From contig JBMOKU010000048.1 of NCBI GenBank assembly GCA_049324315.1, forward strand, positions 1-61,855: a stretch of DNA of 61,855 nt, written 5' to 3'. Below are positions 15,736-24,018 of this stretch, in pieces. Every line of letters begins with the position of its first letter. Positions within the stretch are counted from its first letter, which is position 1. A program made the translations under genes and the position numbers. The stretch comes from JBMOKU01 sp049324315. Its GTDB lineage: Bacteria > Bacillota > Clostridia > Peptostreptococcales > Thermotaleaceae. Under the pieces are notes generated by a model. That model searched no databases, had not been told where the DNA came from, and worked only from the letters and a program-made list of their open reading frames with translations.

Positions 15736-16300
15736 ATATATCCATCATCTCTTTTACCTTATCTAGCATGCTTCTTACTTCATACCCTTTATCTCTTTTC
15801 AATATTTCCAGTATGTCTGTCAAGTCTTCGAAATCTTCAATAAAGCTTTTCTTCCCCATTCTGTTTCTTAAACGATTGACTCGATCGTTCAAGGTGAGTA
15901 CTTTTTCTATACTGTCTCTGCTCTTTCCCTTCATATACGGTCTGATATTTTCAAGAATACGGATATGTTTATCCGGTACATCAGCATAGCTGCGATAGTT
16001 TTTAGCTTCCTTATACTCTCCCTTCGTCAAGCGGTTAAACGCGTGCATAATATCCAGCACGTTTTCTGTTTTTCCTAAGGTTTCATTAGGTTTATCTTTA
16101 AAATAGGGTTGAACCGTTCTGAGCATTTCACCATAGCGAAATAGTTCCTCTGAATTTATGCTCCCTGCCCCTTTACTCATTAACATAAAAAGAAAAAAAG
16201 GAAGAATCATCTGATTGGACATAATGTTTGAAAATATATTTGATAGTGGGTTTTGACTTTTCACCACAGTACTTATTTGATGTTCATTGTTTCCTTCCAT
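15725..16300 (-). CDS. unknown protein with an N-terminal hydrophobic stretch
   Basis: 191 aa from ATG 16300, which follows GGAGGGG; an in-frame ATG at 16426 would add 42 residues without a ribosome site. Residues ~30-45 are hydrophobic (MILPFFLFMLM). The remainder is charged and probably all helical, with two similar segments each built of ILENIRPYMKGK- or LRTVQPYFKDKP-like turns, hinting at an internal duplication. I do not recognise the family. It is a single-gene unit with its own terminator. Confidence 0.7.
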   Translation of the reverse strand: MEGNNEHQISTVVKSQNPLSNIFSNIMSNQMILPFFLFMLMSKGAGSINSEELFRYGEMLRTVQPYFKDKPNETLGKTENVLDIMHAFNRLTKGEYKEAKNYRSYADVPDKHIRILENIRPYMKGKSRDSIEKVLTLNDRVNRLRNRMGKKSFIEDFEDLTDILEILKRDKGYEVRSMLDKVKEMMDILGR

Positions 16301-16464
16301 AAAACCCCTCCATTCAAAGCTCTGCAGGATATCACATTCATTCCAATATATCATATGCTTCTGATGGGATAGACGTGCATTCTCCTTGCTATATATAGAT
16401 ATGGAACAGTGAAGTTTCATTTTCATTTAAACATGTTCATTCACCAGGGTTAGACTTCTATTTG

Positions 16465-16568
16465 GTTAGAAGTTAGAAGTTAGAAGTTCCAGGATCAGTC
16501 TTATAAGCCTTTGAATCATTAAAGACCTAAAAGACCAACATACAAACCTCTAACATCTAACGCCTAAC
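16465..16568. repeat. GTTAGAAG direct repeats with an inverted partner
   Basis: Three tandem copies of GTTAGAAG (16465-16488), then about 55 bases later CCTCTAACATCTAACGCCTAAC, which is the same theme inverted. It is an imperfect palindromic non-coding repeat. The 16301-16619 gap holds nothing else that I can see. Confidence 0.6.
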
Positions 16569-16619
16569 CCTATTATAATTATCCTTTCATCGAAGATAAG
16601 CATGTCAAAAATACATAAC

Positions 16620-16664
16620 TAAAAAGGACTGCCCTAACATTGTCATGGGCAGCCTTTTTTCACT
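16620..16664 (-). terminator. terminator of the opine dehydrogenase/B12 operon
   Basis: Minus strand AAAAAAGGCTGCCC, loop, GGGCAGTCCTTTTTAG: strong stem with U-run, overlapping the end of the B12 gene. Confidence 0.85.
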
Positions 16665-18315
16665 AAGCGGATATTATTTTATATTCCGTAGGATTCAGAA
16701 TTTCTTCCAGTCTTTCTCTTTCCGTCATCACCTTATCCAACCGTCGGGAATAGGCCATGCATTTACCATCAACAATTCTTGTTTCCAAGATTCCTTTGGC
16801 ACTCGGATTACCCCTAAGATGGGGGGCATCAATAATGCCTCGTTTGATGCTATCCGTCAACACCATCGGGTCACTCCAAGGATCTTGGCTATCCGTATAT
16901 AGTTTTTTTATGGTGTCCAGCAGGAATCTCGCTTCTTCCAGCAGCTCTTGCTTTCTTTGCTGCACTTCTTTATCCTGGCTCATATCCGCCATTCCATCCA
17001 GCGTAGATCGTATGACACCTCTCACTATTTTAGTACTTTCAATGACATCTTCAGGTTTCGCAGCATGATCCGCCTCACTAAAGCCGACCACATGGACAAT
17101 ATGAGGTTTGATGTTCATGGCAAGATATGTGGATGCTGCCAGCTGCCCTTTCGCTACGTCCAGATCTGCACTGAGACTGGCCAATCCTGCTCTGACCTGC
17201 CTGTATGCCTTAAAGTTTTCATCTTCTAATGATTCGATTAACTCTATTTTAGCCAGCATTTTGGCCAAATCCATCCTGTGGTGAAGTGCCGGAGGCACAT
17301 TGAACATATACTGGGCAATATAATGTTTGACACCCATCTTTTTGGCATTATAGGCAGCTAAGAATGCCATAACCACACCAATGGTGTCGTGCGCATCCCG
17401 CAGGCTCCAATGATGGGCTTCATTTACCTCTATAGGAATATTTCGTTGAGCGTGCCACGCCATTAACTGCTGCCCTTCTTTGATGGATTCTTCAACCGGT
17501 CTGGTCCCTCTTCCATCCAGTACATTATACCAACATAACGGCACTGCACACCAAGCATTATGAATCGTATTTTTTAAAACTTCTGCAAACTTAAACACAT
17601 CGGCCGTACCGCTATAGCATCTCAGTAGTGGATAATTCCCCCTTTGTGATGCATCATATAATTCACACAAGTCCTCGATGGTGCGGATCGGCACACCTCC
17701 AGCGCCGTCCAAATCACGATTCATCTTTTCCTGTGTAAAAAAGAACTCCTGGGTATTTTGGTCAGGTCCTATGGATATGACGTCCAAAACCTTTGACTCA
17801 GCAATGCTTTTAATACCTTCGATAGTATCTGCTAAGGACGGCAAGCCAAAATGATGCCTCAAAACCGGATAAGGGTATTTACGATTGATTCGTTCAACAA
17901 TATTGTCCGCATAGTTTATTTCCACTTCTTTTAGATGCTTACCCCTAAGAAAATTGATCACATCATCCAAATCCTCCGTACCATCAAAGATGGTAGAAAA
18001 GAAGGAATACTTTTTCGCCACCTCTGCAACAGGTTTTGTGCCTCCAAAAATCCACTGGATATTTGCCAAATGCTTTTCATGAACGGCTCTTTCCAATTCA
18101 TGCAGCAAGGGCTCCACATTTTGAGGTGTTAATCGGAAACCGATGGATACAACATCCGGTCTTATTTCTACTATTTTCTCAACCAGTCTATCTATGGTAA
18201 CAGCAGCGCCGAGGAAAAAACTTTGATGCCCTTCCTGCTCAGCCAACCTTAAAAAGTTTACCACACCACCTATATGAACACAGTTACCGATAGCTGCTCC
18301 CAAATATTTTTTCAT
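16663..18315 (-). CDS. B12-binding, glutamate-mutase-like protein
   Basis: 550 aa. Residues 1-130 look like a cobalamin-binding Rossmann domain. The histidine that would ligate cobalt is in C12-x-H14-x-x-G17 (the usual motif is D-x-H-x-x-G), followed by S57 and GG at 91-92 at about the family spacing. Residues ~150-500 resemble a TIM-barrel catalytic part of the glutamate-mutase E type (EVNEAHHWSLRDAHD, QYMFNVPPALHHRMDLAKML). This suggests a carbon-skeleton or amino-group mutase with both parts on one chain. Its ATG overlaps the upstream stop (TAATG), so it is translationally coupled to the opine-dehydrogenase-family gene. The substrate is unknown. The family level is reasonably sure, the reaction is inference. 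Confidence 0.75.
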   Translation of the reverse strand: MKKYLGAAIGNCVHIGGVVNFLRLAEQEGHQSFFLGAAVTIDRLVEKIVEIRPDVVSIGFRLTPQNVEPLLHELERAVHEKHLANIQWIFGGTKPVAEVAKKYSFFSTIFDGTEDLDDVINFLRGKHLKEVEINYADNIVERINRKYPYPVLRHHFGLPSLADTIEGIKSIAESKVLDVISIGPDQNTQEFFFTQEKMNRDLDGAGGVPIRTIEDLCELYDASQRGNYPLLRCYSGTADVFKFAEVLKNTIHNAWCAVPLCWYNVLDGRGTRPVEESIKEGQQLMAWHAQRNIPIEVNEAHHWSLRDAHDTIGVVMAFLAAYNAKKMGVKHYIAQYMFNVPPALHHRMDLAKMLAKIELIESLEDENFKAYRQVRAGLASLSADLDVAKGQLAASTYLAMNIKPHIVHVVGFSEADHAAKPEDVIESTKIVRGVIRSTLDGMADMSQDKEVQQRKQELLEEARFLLDTIKKLYTDSQDPWSDPMVLTDSIKRGIIDAPHLRGNPSAKGILETRIVDGKCMAYSRRLDKVMTERERLEEILNPTEYKIISA

Positions 18316-19445
18316 TATGCAACAACTCCTTCTGCCTGATATATCTCTCCATCTGTGACATAGCGTTTGATTTCATCTAGGGAAAGTCCCTCTAAACCCA
18401 TATCCATCACTTTTCTACCTAGCTTAAAATAGTTCTTATTATGAACAACGGAAGCCAAATGAATCATCGAATTAATGGTAGGTGTCTCTATACCCAAATA
18501 CCGACCCATATCAGCGATAGGAACAAGGCTTTGGGGAACATCTTCAAAGATATACCGTGTATCAACGGTAGAAGGTGCTTTGATACTCCAATACCCCTTG
18601 GCATTGGACAAAGCTTCACATAATGTATTGCCGTAGGCATTATAGGTGTAGCCCAGCCAATCCCTCAAGGATATGACCTCCGCCCCCAAAACCATTGCAA
18701 TTTTCATCCTCTCATAATCCACTTCCTCAATGATTCTCGCTACAGAAGGTGTAATCCCTTCTATGTAGTAGAGAAAATCTCCTTTTGTACTTTCAATCCT
18801 GCCGCAGTTAAGAATCGTCGGAATAGGATGCAGCAGTGCCCCAATATTGTTAAAGCTGGTATCTAGCACGCTGTTGGTTTCTACAAACTCCGGAAGCACA
18901 TGATTGACTTTGTCGATAAATTCTTTTGTACGAACAGCAGGTAAAGCTGCAATCTTAACTTCATTTTTCTTACCCAGTATATTTACCTTTCCATCTTCGA
19001 TGGTTCTACAGGCAAACAGCAAGGTCTGCGCTTCTATGATGCAAACATTTTTAAGAGGATTGTTTTTTCGGATAATATTCTGAAACTCGAAAGCTCCTCC
19101 CGTTCTGCCCGGGTTAAGAACAATATACTGCTCAGTCGTCACATGAGGTGCAATGAGACTTGCAATATACTTATGGGCACTGGCAGGAACGACTACCATA
19201 ATGACATCTACGCCTCGAATCGCTTGTTCAATATTATTGGTAACAAGATCAATATATCCTTTACCGGATATAGTACCTTCCATCTCAATATATCCCTGTT
19301 CTTTGATGGCTTTGACTTTTGTAATGGTACGATTGAATAGCCTTACCTTGTGACCTAGATAGGCCAAATAGGCTGCCATCCCCTGTCCCCCATGACCTCC
19401 TCCGATCACGGCAAAGCTTAGCTGCTTGTTCTGTCTTTCCATCAT
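18315..19445 (-). CDS. NAD(P)-dependent octopine/nopaline dehydrogenase family enzyme
   Basis: 376 aa. An N-terminal Rossmann domain with FAVIGGGHGGQGMAAYLA (residues ~9-26) is followed by the octopine-dehydrogenase C-terminal domain, with the conserved NIGALLHP histidine region. Family members reversibly join an amino acid and a 2-oxo acid into a secondary amine (opine). An in-frame ATG at 19556 lies upstream, but GGGAGGGG at about 19450-19459 fixes the start at ATG 19445 (or 19442). It stops inside the start codon of the B12 protein. A sigma-54-type promoter lies about 75 bases upstream. Catabolic oxidation of an opine-like substrate feeding the B12 enzyme is my inference. Confidence 0.85.
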   Translation of the reverse strand: MMERQNKQLSFAVIGGGHGGQGMAAYLAYLGHKVRLFNRTITKVKAIKEQGYIEMEGTISGKGYIDLVTNNIEQAIRGVDVIMVVVPASAHKYIASLIAPHVTTEQYIVLNPGRTGGAFEFQNIIRKNNPLKNVCIIEAQTLLFACRTIEDGKVNILGKKNEVKIAALPAVRTKEFIDKVNHVLPEFVETNSVLDTSFNNIGALLHPIPTILNCGRIESTKGDFLYYIEGITPSVARIIEEVDYERMKIAMVLGAEVISLRDWLGYTYNAYGNTLCEALSNAKGYWSIKAPSTVDTRYIFEDVPQSLVPIADMGRYLGIETPTINSMIHLASVVHNKNYFKLGRKVMDMGLEGLSLDEIKRYVTDGEIYQAEGVVA

Positions 19446-19517
19446 ATATCCCCTCCCTTTTATACTCGACACTTTTATTGTTTTTAACGCTTTCACAACT
19501 TTATAAAGTATACGGGT

Positions 19518-19533
19518 TGCAAGGTCCTCACCA
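19518..19533 (-). promoter_or_regulatory. sigma-54 type -24/-12 promoter
   Basis: Minus strand TGGTGAGGACCTTGCA: the GG and GC doublets have the exact spacing of the sigma-54 consensus TGGCACGNNNNTTGCA, with TGG, G at position 7 and TTGCA conserved. It lies about 75 bases before the operon start. Confidence 0.6.
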
Positions 19534-19640
19534 GACTGTCCCACTGTCAATATCATTTTAAGCAGATAGCTGCATGCTGGTCTTAATCTCTGTAAATCAA
19601 GGCCTCCCTCTCAGCCAAAAAAGGGAACAGAAAACAATAC

Positions 19641-19684
19641 ATCTGTCGAATGCATATGTCGTTTTATGATTGCATATGTCGTCT
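19641..19684. promoter_or_regulatory. TGCATATGTCGT repeats, possible activator site
   Basis: TGCATATGTCGT occurs twice, 19 bases apart (about 19652-19663 and 19671-19682), with a third TGTCG just before. It is 110-165 bases upstream of the sigma-54-type element, the usual place for enhancer-binding proteins. No ordinary gene explains the conservation. Confidence 0.4.
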
Positions 19685-19982
19685 CGCAAATGTTTTGTCA
19701 TATATTTGTCCCATTTCCAATCCTTTTTTCAACACGCATTTACAAAATAGGACAAAACCACCGATAACTTTCTGATTTTGGGTGCACAAAACCAAACCCC
19801 AAAACAGCACAATTTTAGAGTTTGTCGTAGAATCACCCATAAACAACATCTCTATGGCTCTGCATCCATAGAACTACTTATGAATTATTCGATTCAGGTA
19901 TGGTAATAAAGATGTAATAAAGAAAAGAAACGCTTAGAATGAAACTTGGGTCTAAGGAAGAATAGAAATGTAGGTAGATAAT

Positions 19983-20012
19983 AAAAAAAGCTGTGGAGAT
20001 TTCCACAGCCTT
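19983..20012 (-). terminator. terminator after the third c-di-AMP riboswitch
   Basis: Minus strand GGCTGTGGAAATCTCCACAGCTTTTTTT. It is almost the same stem as the terminator at 7619, with a compensated base pair. Bases 19446-19982 have no convincing gene. Confidence 0.88.
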
Positions 20013-20082
20013 ATGCCTACGTTAACAATAGATAGCAGCCTTATAGAAAGCATAAGTCCATACCCATCATCCCGTTTCTATC

Positions 20083-20215
20083 TCCTTCTCTCTACGCTTA
20101 CGAGGTTAGCTGACGGATTCGGGTCGAAAGAAGATAACCCTACTCTATAAATATAGAGACTCACCCCAAAAGATTGGTTCCCCCGCTTCTATAGAATTCA
20201 GCGTAAACATTATGA
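20083..20215 (-). promoter_or_regulatory. c-di-AMP riboswitch (ydaO type), third copy
   Basis: On the minus strand all conserved blocks are present: GGGGGAACCAATCTTTTGGG, GTGAGTCTC, GTAGGGTTATCTTCTTTCGA, CCGAATCCGTCAGCTAACCT and CGTAAGCGT. It is followed by a terminator, then about 540 bases without a clear gene before the opine-dehydrogenase-family operon. Confidence 0.92.
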
Positions 20216-20237
20216 AATTATAGAATACCTTGTTAGC

Positions 20238-20266
20238 ATTATACCATATAAAAAAAATTTTGTAAA
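20238..20266 (-). promoter_or_regulatory. promoter of the third riboswitch
   Basis: Minus strand TTTACA (20261-20266), 17 bases, TATAAT (20238-20243), identical in boxes and spacing to the promoter at 7366. The leader therefore has its own promoter. Confidence 0.75.
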
Positions 20267-20282
20267 TAATCATTTCGTCCCT

Positions 20283-21884
20283 TTATGACCCCAGGGTGGG
20301 TTTATGTTTCAGAATGACCTTTTCTGCAGCTTTGATACCTTCAACGGCTGCAGAAATAATTCCTCCCGCATAGCCGCCACCTTCACCTATGGGATAAAGC
20401 CCCTCGGTTCCTAAGCTCTCCATGGTTTCTTCATCCCTTTCTAACCTTATGGGTGCAGAACTCCTTGTTTCTACACCAACCAGCAGGGCTTCAGCCATTC
20501 CAAAACCCTTTAGTTTTTTATCCATTTGCGGTATGGCTTCTCTCATAGTTTCAACAACAAAGTCCGGAAGACATTTTGTTAAATCCGTAAAGGTAACCCC
20601 GGGCAAATACGTTGGTGAAACACCGCTTTTTCCAGTTGACGGGCGATTCTTTAAAAAATCCCCTACATACTGGGCAGGTCCATGATAATTGCTGCCTCCA
20701 GCAATATAGGCGGCTTTTTCCCATTTTCTCTGAAATGCAACACCGGCCAGTGGATGATCATCATCAAAGTCTTCCGTATTCACCTGGACGAGCAGCGCAC
20801 TGTTGGCATTTTCTTTATCTCTGGCATGTTCACTCATACCATTTGTTACAACCATTTCCTCTTCTGACGCTGCTGCCACCACTGCTCCCCCCGGACACAT
20901 GCAGAAAGTATACGCAGCTCTTCCGTTTGATGCCTGATAGGTCAGACGATAATCGGCGGCTCCAAGCTTCGGGTGTTCAGCCAGCTCCTTGTACTGGCTT
21001 TGGTTAATCAGTGACTGTGGATGTTCTATTCTCACACCGATGGCAAAGGGTTTTTGCCTTATTCTGACACCCCGCTGGTACAGTACCTCATATGTATCCC
21101 TGGCACTATGACCAATGGCCAATATTACCTGATCTGCAGTAAGTATCTCTTGATGATTGATTTGAACGCCTGTAATACGATGATTTTCGATGATAAAGTC
21201 TGTAACTTTGCTGCCAAATCTGACTTCCCCGCCATGTCTTTCAATGGTTTTACGAATATTTTTCACCACGGTTTTCAGGATATCCGTACCAATATGAGGC
21301 TTATAAGAATACAAAATTTCATCCGGTGCCCCGGCTTCCACCAGTTCCTCAAGAACCTTTCGACACCGTATATCTTTAATACGGGTGGTCAACTTTCCAT
21401 CGGAAAAGGTTCCTGCTCCTCCCTCACCGAATTGAACATTTGATTCGGTCTTGAGTTTTCCTGTATTCCAAAACAAAGTCACATCTTCAGTCCGTCTATC
21501 AACATCCTGCCCCCGTTCCAATAGAATCGGTGCGTATCCTCTTTGGGCCAGCAGCAATCCGGCAGACATACCGGCAGGACCTGTTCCGATAATGATAGGC
21601 CTCTGGTTAAGAGGTTTCATACCGGATTCCACTTGAATATAGCTAATATTAGGGCTTTTCTGCAGATTCTTATGCTTTTTTAATAACAACTCTTCATTTT
21701 TCACCACAATATCTACTGTATAAACTAAGTTGATTTCATTTTGCTTTCTGGCATCAATAGATTCCTTAAAAATCTGGTATGATATAATATCTTCCGGCTT
21801 TATTCTAAGCTTTCGCGATATTTTCTCCCTTAATTGGGATAGCTCTTCCTGTAAAGACAATTTTATTTCATTAACACGTATCAT
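20283..21884 (-). CDS. FAD-dependent dehydrogenase (COG2509)
   Basis: 533 aa. After an N-terminal ~85-residue alpha/beta domain comes the FAD-binding start IIIGTGPAGMSAGLLLAQRG (about residues 97-116), the VQFGEGGAGTFSDGKL segment typical of this family, an AIGHSARDT motif and a C-terminal EGGGYAGGIISAAVEG. The family is widespread in Clostridia, and its substrate is unknown. ATG 21884 follows GAAAGGAAG. It is alone between a riboswitch leader and the divergent spore protein gene. Confidence 0.9.
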   Translation of the reverse strand: MIRVNEIKLSLQEELSQLREKISRKLRIKPEDIISYQIFKESIDARKQNEINLVYTVDIVVKNEELLLKKHKNLQKSPNISYIQVESGMKPLNQRPIIIGTGPAGMSAGLLLAQRGYAPILLERGQDVDRRTEDVTLFWNTGKLKTESNVQFGEGGAGTFSDGKLTTRIKDIRCRKVLEELVEAGAPDEILYSYKPHIGTDILKTVVKNIRKTIERHGGEVRFGSKVTDFIIENHRITGVQINHQEILTADQVILAIGHSARDTYEVLYQRGVRIRQKPFAIGVRIEHPQSLINQSQYKELAEHPKLGAADYRLTYQASNGRAAYTFCMCPGGAVVAAASEEEMVVTNGMSEHARDKENANSALLVQVNTEDFDDDHPLAGVAFQRKWEKAAYIAGGSNYHGPAQYVGDFLKNRPSTGKSGVSPTYLPGVTFTDLTKCLPDFVVETMREAIPQMDKKLKGFGMAEALLVGVETRSSAPIRLERDEETMESLGTEGLYPIGEGGGYAGGIISAAVEGIKAAEKVILKHKPTLGS

Positions 21885-22100
21885 GGGTTTACTTCCTTTC
21901 TCCCTTCAGTCTCAAATATTATACCACACTTGCTGTTCAATTAATCGGCCTAGACTTTCGATTTTGAAGTGCTTAACGATGTTCTATTTTATACAAAATG
22001 ATAAAATCTCACGGATCAAAGATTATAAATAAATGGGAATAATCACATCCTATTTCAGCCAAACTAACCATAGATTCATTTTATGAAAGGAGATATTTTC

Positions 22101-22271
22101 ATGTTATATTCCAGGGCACAAGAGATCCTCAATTCACCACAAAGGTTCACCGTACTGTATCAAGGTAATCCTATTTGGATTGAAAGCCTAAACCCAAAAG
22201 ATAAGTCAGCACTGATTACAGACGATTCTAGTCAAATAACGGTACCTGTAGATGCTTTATTAGAAAAATAG
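22101..22271 (+). CDS. H-type small acid-soluble spore protein
   Basis: 56 aa. The pattern RAQEILNSPQRFTVLYQGNP...ITVPVDALLEK is the SspH family, minor spore core proteins. It starts at ATG 22101 with AAAGGAG upstream; an in-frame ATG at 22083 overlaps that site. It indicates that the organism forms endospores. A forespore (sigma-G) promoter is expected but I cannot point to a clear one. Confidence 0.87.
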   Translation: MLYSRAQEILNSPQRFTVLYQGNPIWIESLNPKDKSALITDDSSQITVPVDALLEK

Positions 22272-22295
22272 CGAGATTTCCGTAACTCCTCCTTT

Positions 22296-22336
22296 TTGAA
22301 AAAACGCTCAGATTCAATTTCTCTGAGCGTTTTATA
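22296..22336. terminator. bidirectional terminator between sspH-like and larB
   Basis: AAAAAACGCTCAGA, loop, TCTGAGCGTTTTAT between two convergent genes. Confidence 0.85.
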
Positions 22337-23083
22337 TTACAATTTATTGATCATACTTGCCATATAACCAGCTCCAAAGCCATTGTCGATATTCATTACT
22401 GCCACGCCGCTGGCACAGCTGTTTAACATGGTAAGCAAAGCAGATAAACCATGAAAGCTGGCACCATAACCTACACTGGTAGGGACCGCTAAAACCGGTT
22501 TGTCCACTAAGCCCCCGACCACACTGGCAAGGGCTCCCTCCATACCCGCTACAGCAATGATTACTTTTGCACTGGTTATTTTTTCTAAACTTCCAAATAG
22601 TCGATGAATCCCGGCCACACCTACATCATAGACTCTTTCCACTTGATTTCCCAAAAATTCAGCAGTCACTGCCGCTTCTTCAGCTACAGGAATATCCGAT
22701 GTTCCCCCAGTCACGACGGCAATAAAAGAATCCGTCATATGGATAGGCTTCCTCTGTATGGTAATGCACTTTGCCAGTTCATGATATTGGGCATCTTCAT
22801 AGATTTCTTTTATCGTCAAAAAAGCATCTTTACTGGCCCTGGTACCTAATATATTATTTCCCCGTTCCATCATGACCTTCACAATATCCCTTATCTGCTC
22901 ATTGGTTTTTCCTTGGCAGTAGATAACCTCCGGATAACCATTTCTCAGTTGTCGATGGTTATCCACCTTAGCGAATCCAATATCTTTAAATGGCAATTCC
23001 TTAAACTGCTCTAAGGCCCTATCGATGGTCACACTGCCTTCTTTTACTTTTTCAAGCAAAGCCTTGATTTCTATTGCATCCAC
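22337..23083 (-). CDS. larB: nickel pincer cofactor biosynthesis protein LarB
   Basis: 248 aa. LarB carboxylates and hydrolyses nicotinic acid adenine dinucleotide, the first step towards the Ni-pincer nucleotide. The C-terminal AIR-carboxylase (PurE)-like domain shows VTGGTSDIPVAEEA, DVGVAGIHRL and PTSVGYGASFHGL. The gene follows larE by 4 bases. larC and a racemase such as larA are not in this window, so the cofactor is finished and used by genes elsewhere. Confidence 0.93.
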   Translation of the reverse strand: MDAIEIKALLEKVKEGSVTIDRALEQFKELPFKDIGFAKVDNHRQLRNGYPEVIYCQGKTNEQIRDIVKVMMERGNNILGTRASKDAFLTIKEIYEDAQYHELAKCITIQRKPIHMTDSFIAVVTGGTSDIPVAEEAAVTAEFLGNQVERVYDVGVAGIHRLFGSLEKITSAKVIIAVAGMEGALASVVGGLVDKPVLAVPTSVGYGASFHGLSALLTMLNSCASGVAVMNIDNGFGAGYMASMINKL

Positions 23084-23087
23084 ATTA

Positions 23088-23894
23088 TCACCCCTTTAAG
23101 CCTTCATTCATTCTGCCTGTTTTATATCCTTCTAAGTCCAAGGTTACATATTGAAAGCCTATCTGCTTGCCATAATCATTGATCTTGGACATCAGCCCGA
23201 GATCAAATATCTTTTCCATTTCTTTCTTTTCCAGTTCAATCCTTGCTATAGGCCCATGGAATCGCACGCGAAACTGTCTAAATCCTAATTGCATCAGGTA
23301 AGCTTCCGTCTTTTCGATTTTATGTAGATCTTCTTCTTTGATCTCTTGACCGTAGGGAATCCTTGTAAGAAGGCAAGCAAAGGCCGGCTTGTCCCAGGTT
23401 GGCAGTTCAAGCTCTCTGGACAGTGTCCGTATCTCTTCTTTCAACAGTCCTGCTTCTAGAAGAGGGCTTCGAATGCCCAGTTCCTTTAATGCCTTCATCC
23501 CCGGTCGATAATCAAAGGTATCATCATAATTACTGCCATCCGCCACAAATTGGCAGCCAATACTTTCTGCATATCTCTTGATCTCTCCAAAGACCTCTTT
23601 TTTACAAATATAGCATCGATCCTGTGGATTCATTCTAAGTTCCTCATTTTCAAGGCCTTTGGTTATGATGGTATGCTTGATGCCTATGTCTTCAGCGATT
23701 TTTTTTGCCTCTTCAATCTCCCACGCAGCATGAAAAGGGGAGGTTATCGTAGCTGCAGTAACCTTTTCTCCCAGCACATCATAGGCTGCCTTTACAAGAA
23801 ACGTAGAATCTACACCACCTGAAAATGCCACCACAACACGTTCCATATCTCTAAGGATTTTTTTTAGCTCTTCATATTTGTTATATATTTGCAT
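23088..23894 (-). CDS. larE: LarE, sulfur transferase for the nickel pincer cofactor
   Basis: 268 aa. The PP-loop SGGVDST (25-31) adenylates the substrate carboxylate before sulfur insertion. Cysteine 174 (FACLLTR) matches the sulfur-donor cysteine of the sacrificial LarE. It also has C94-x-x-C97, so three cysteines are available, as in LarE proteins reported to hold a 4Fe-4S cluster and work catalytically. ATG 23894 follows GGAGG. It is co-transcribed with larB. Confidence 0.93.
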   Translation of the reverse strand: MQIYNKYEELKKILRDMERVVVAFSGGVDSTFLVKAAYDVLGEKVTAATITSPFHAAWEIEEAKKIAEDIGIKHTIITKGLENEELRMNPQDRCYICKKEVFGEIKRYAESIGCQFVADGSNYDDTFDYRPGMKALKELGIRSPLLEAGLLKEEIRTLSRELELPTWDKPAFACLLTRIPYGQEIKEEDLHKIEKTEAYLMQLGFRQFRVRFHGPIARIELEKKEMEKIFDLGLMSKINDYGKQIGFQYVTLDLEGYKTGRMNEGLKG

Positions 23895-23989
23895 GCTTAC
23901 CTCCAGCTACTTATATCAAAATATATATGCTTCAACTCTATTATAGCCTTATATGCTTGAAAAGAGTAGATAATTATGATTATCCATAT

Positions 23990-24018
23990 GAAAAAAAGGA
24001 CAGATTTTCCTGTCCTCT
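23990..24018 (-). terminator. terminator of dctM
   Basis: Minus strand GAGGACAGGAAAATCTGTCCTTTTTTTC, just at the dctM stop. Confidence 0.88.

Noticed and set aside
16465..16568. GTTAGAAG repeats considered as a CRISPR array
   Set aside because: The units are 8 bases with no spacers, and there is no cas gene in the window.
19664..19849. 61-codon minus-strand frame after the third riboswitch
   Set aside because: No ribosome site, no family likeness, and it overlaps the TGTCG repeats. It cannot be excluded fully, so the region is called leader DNA.
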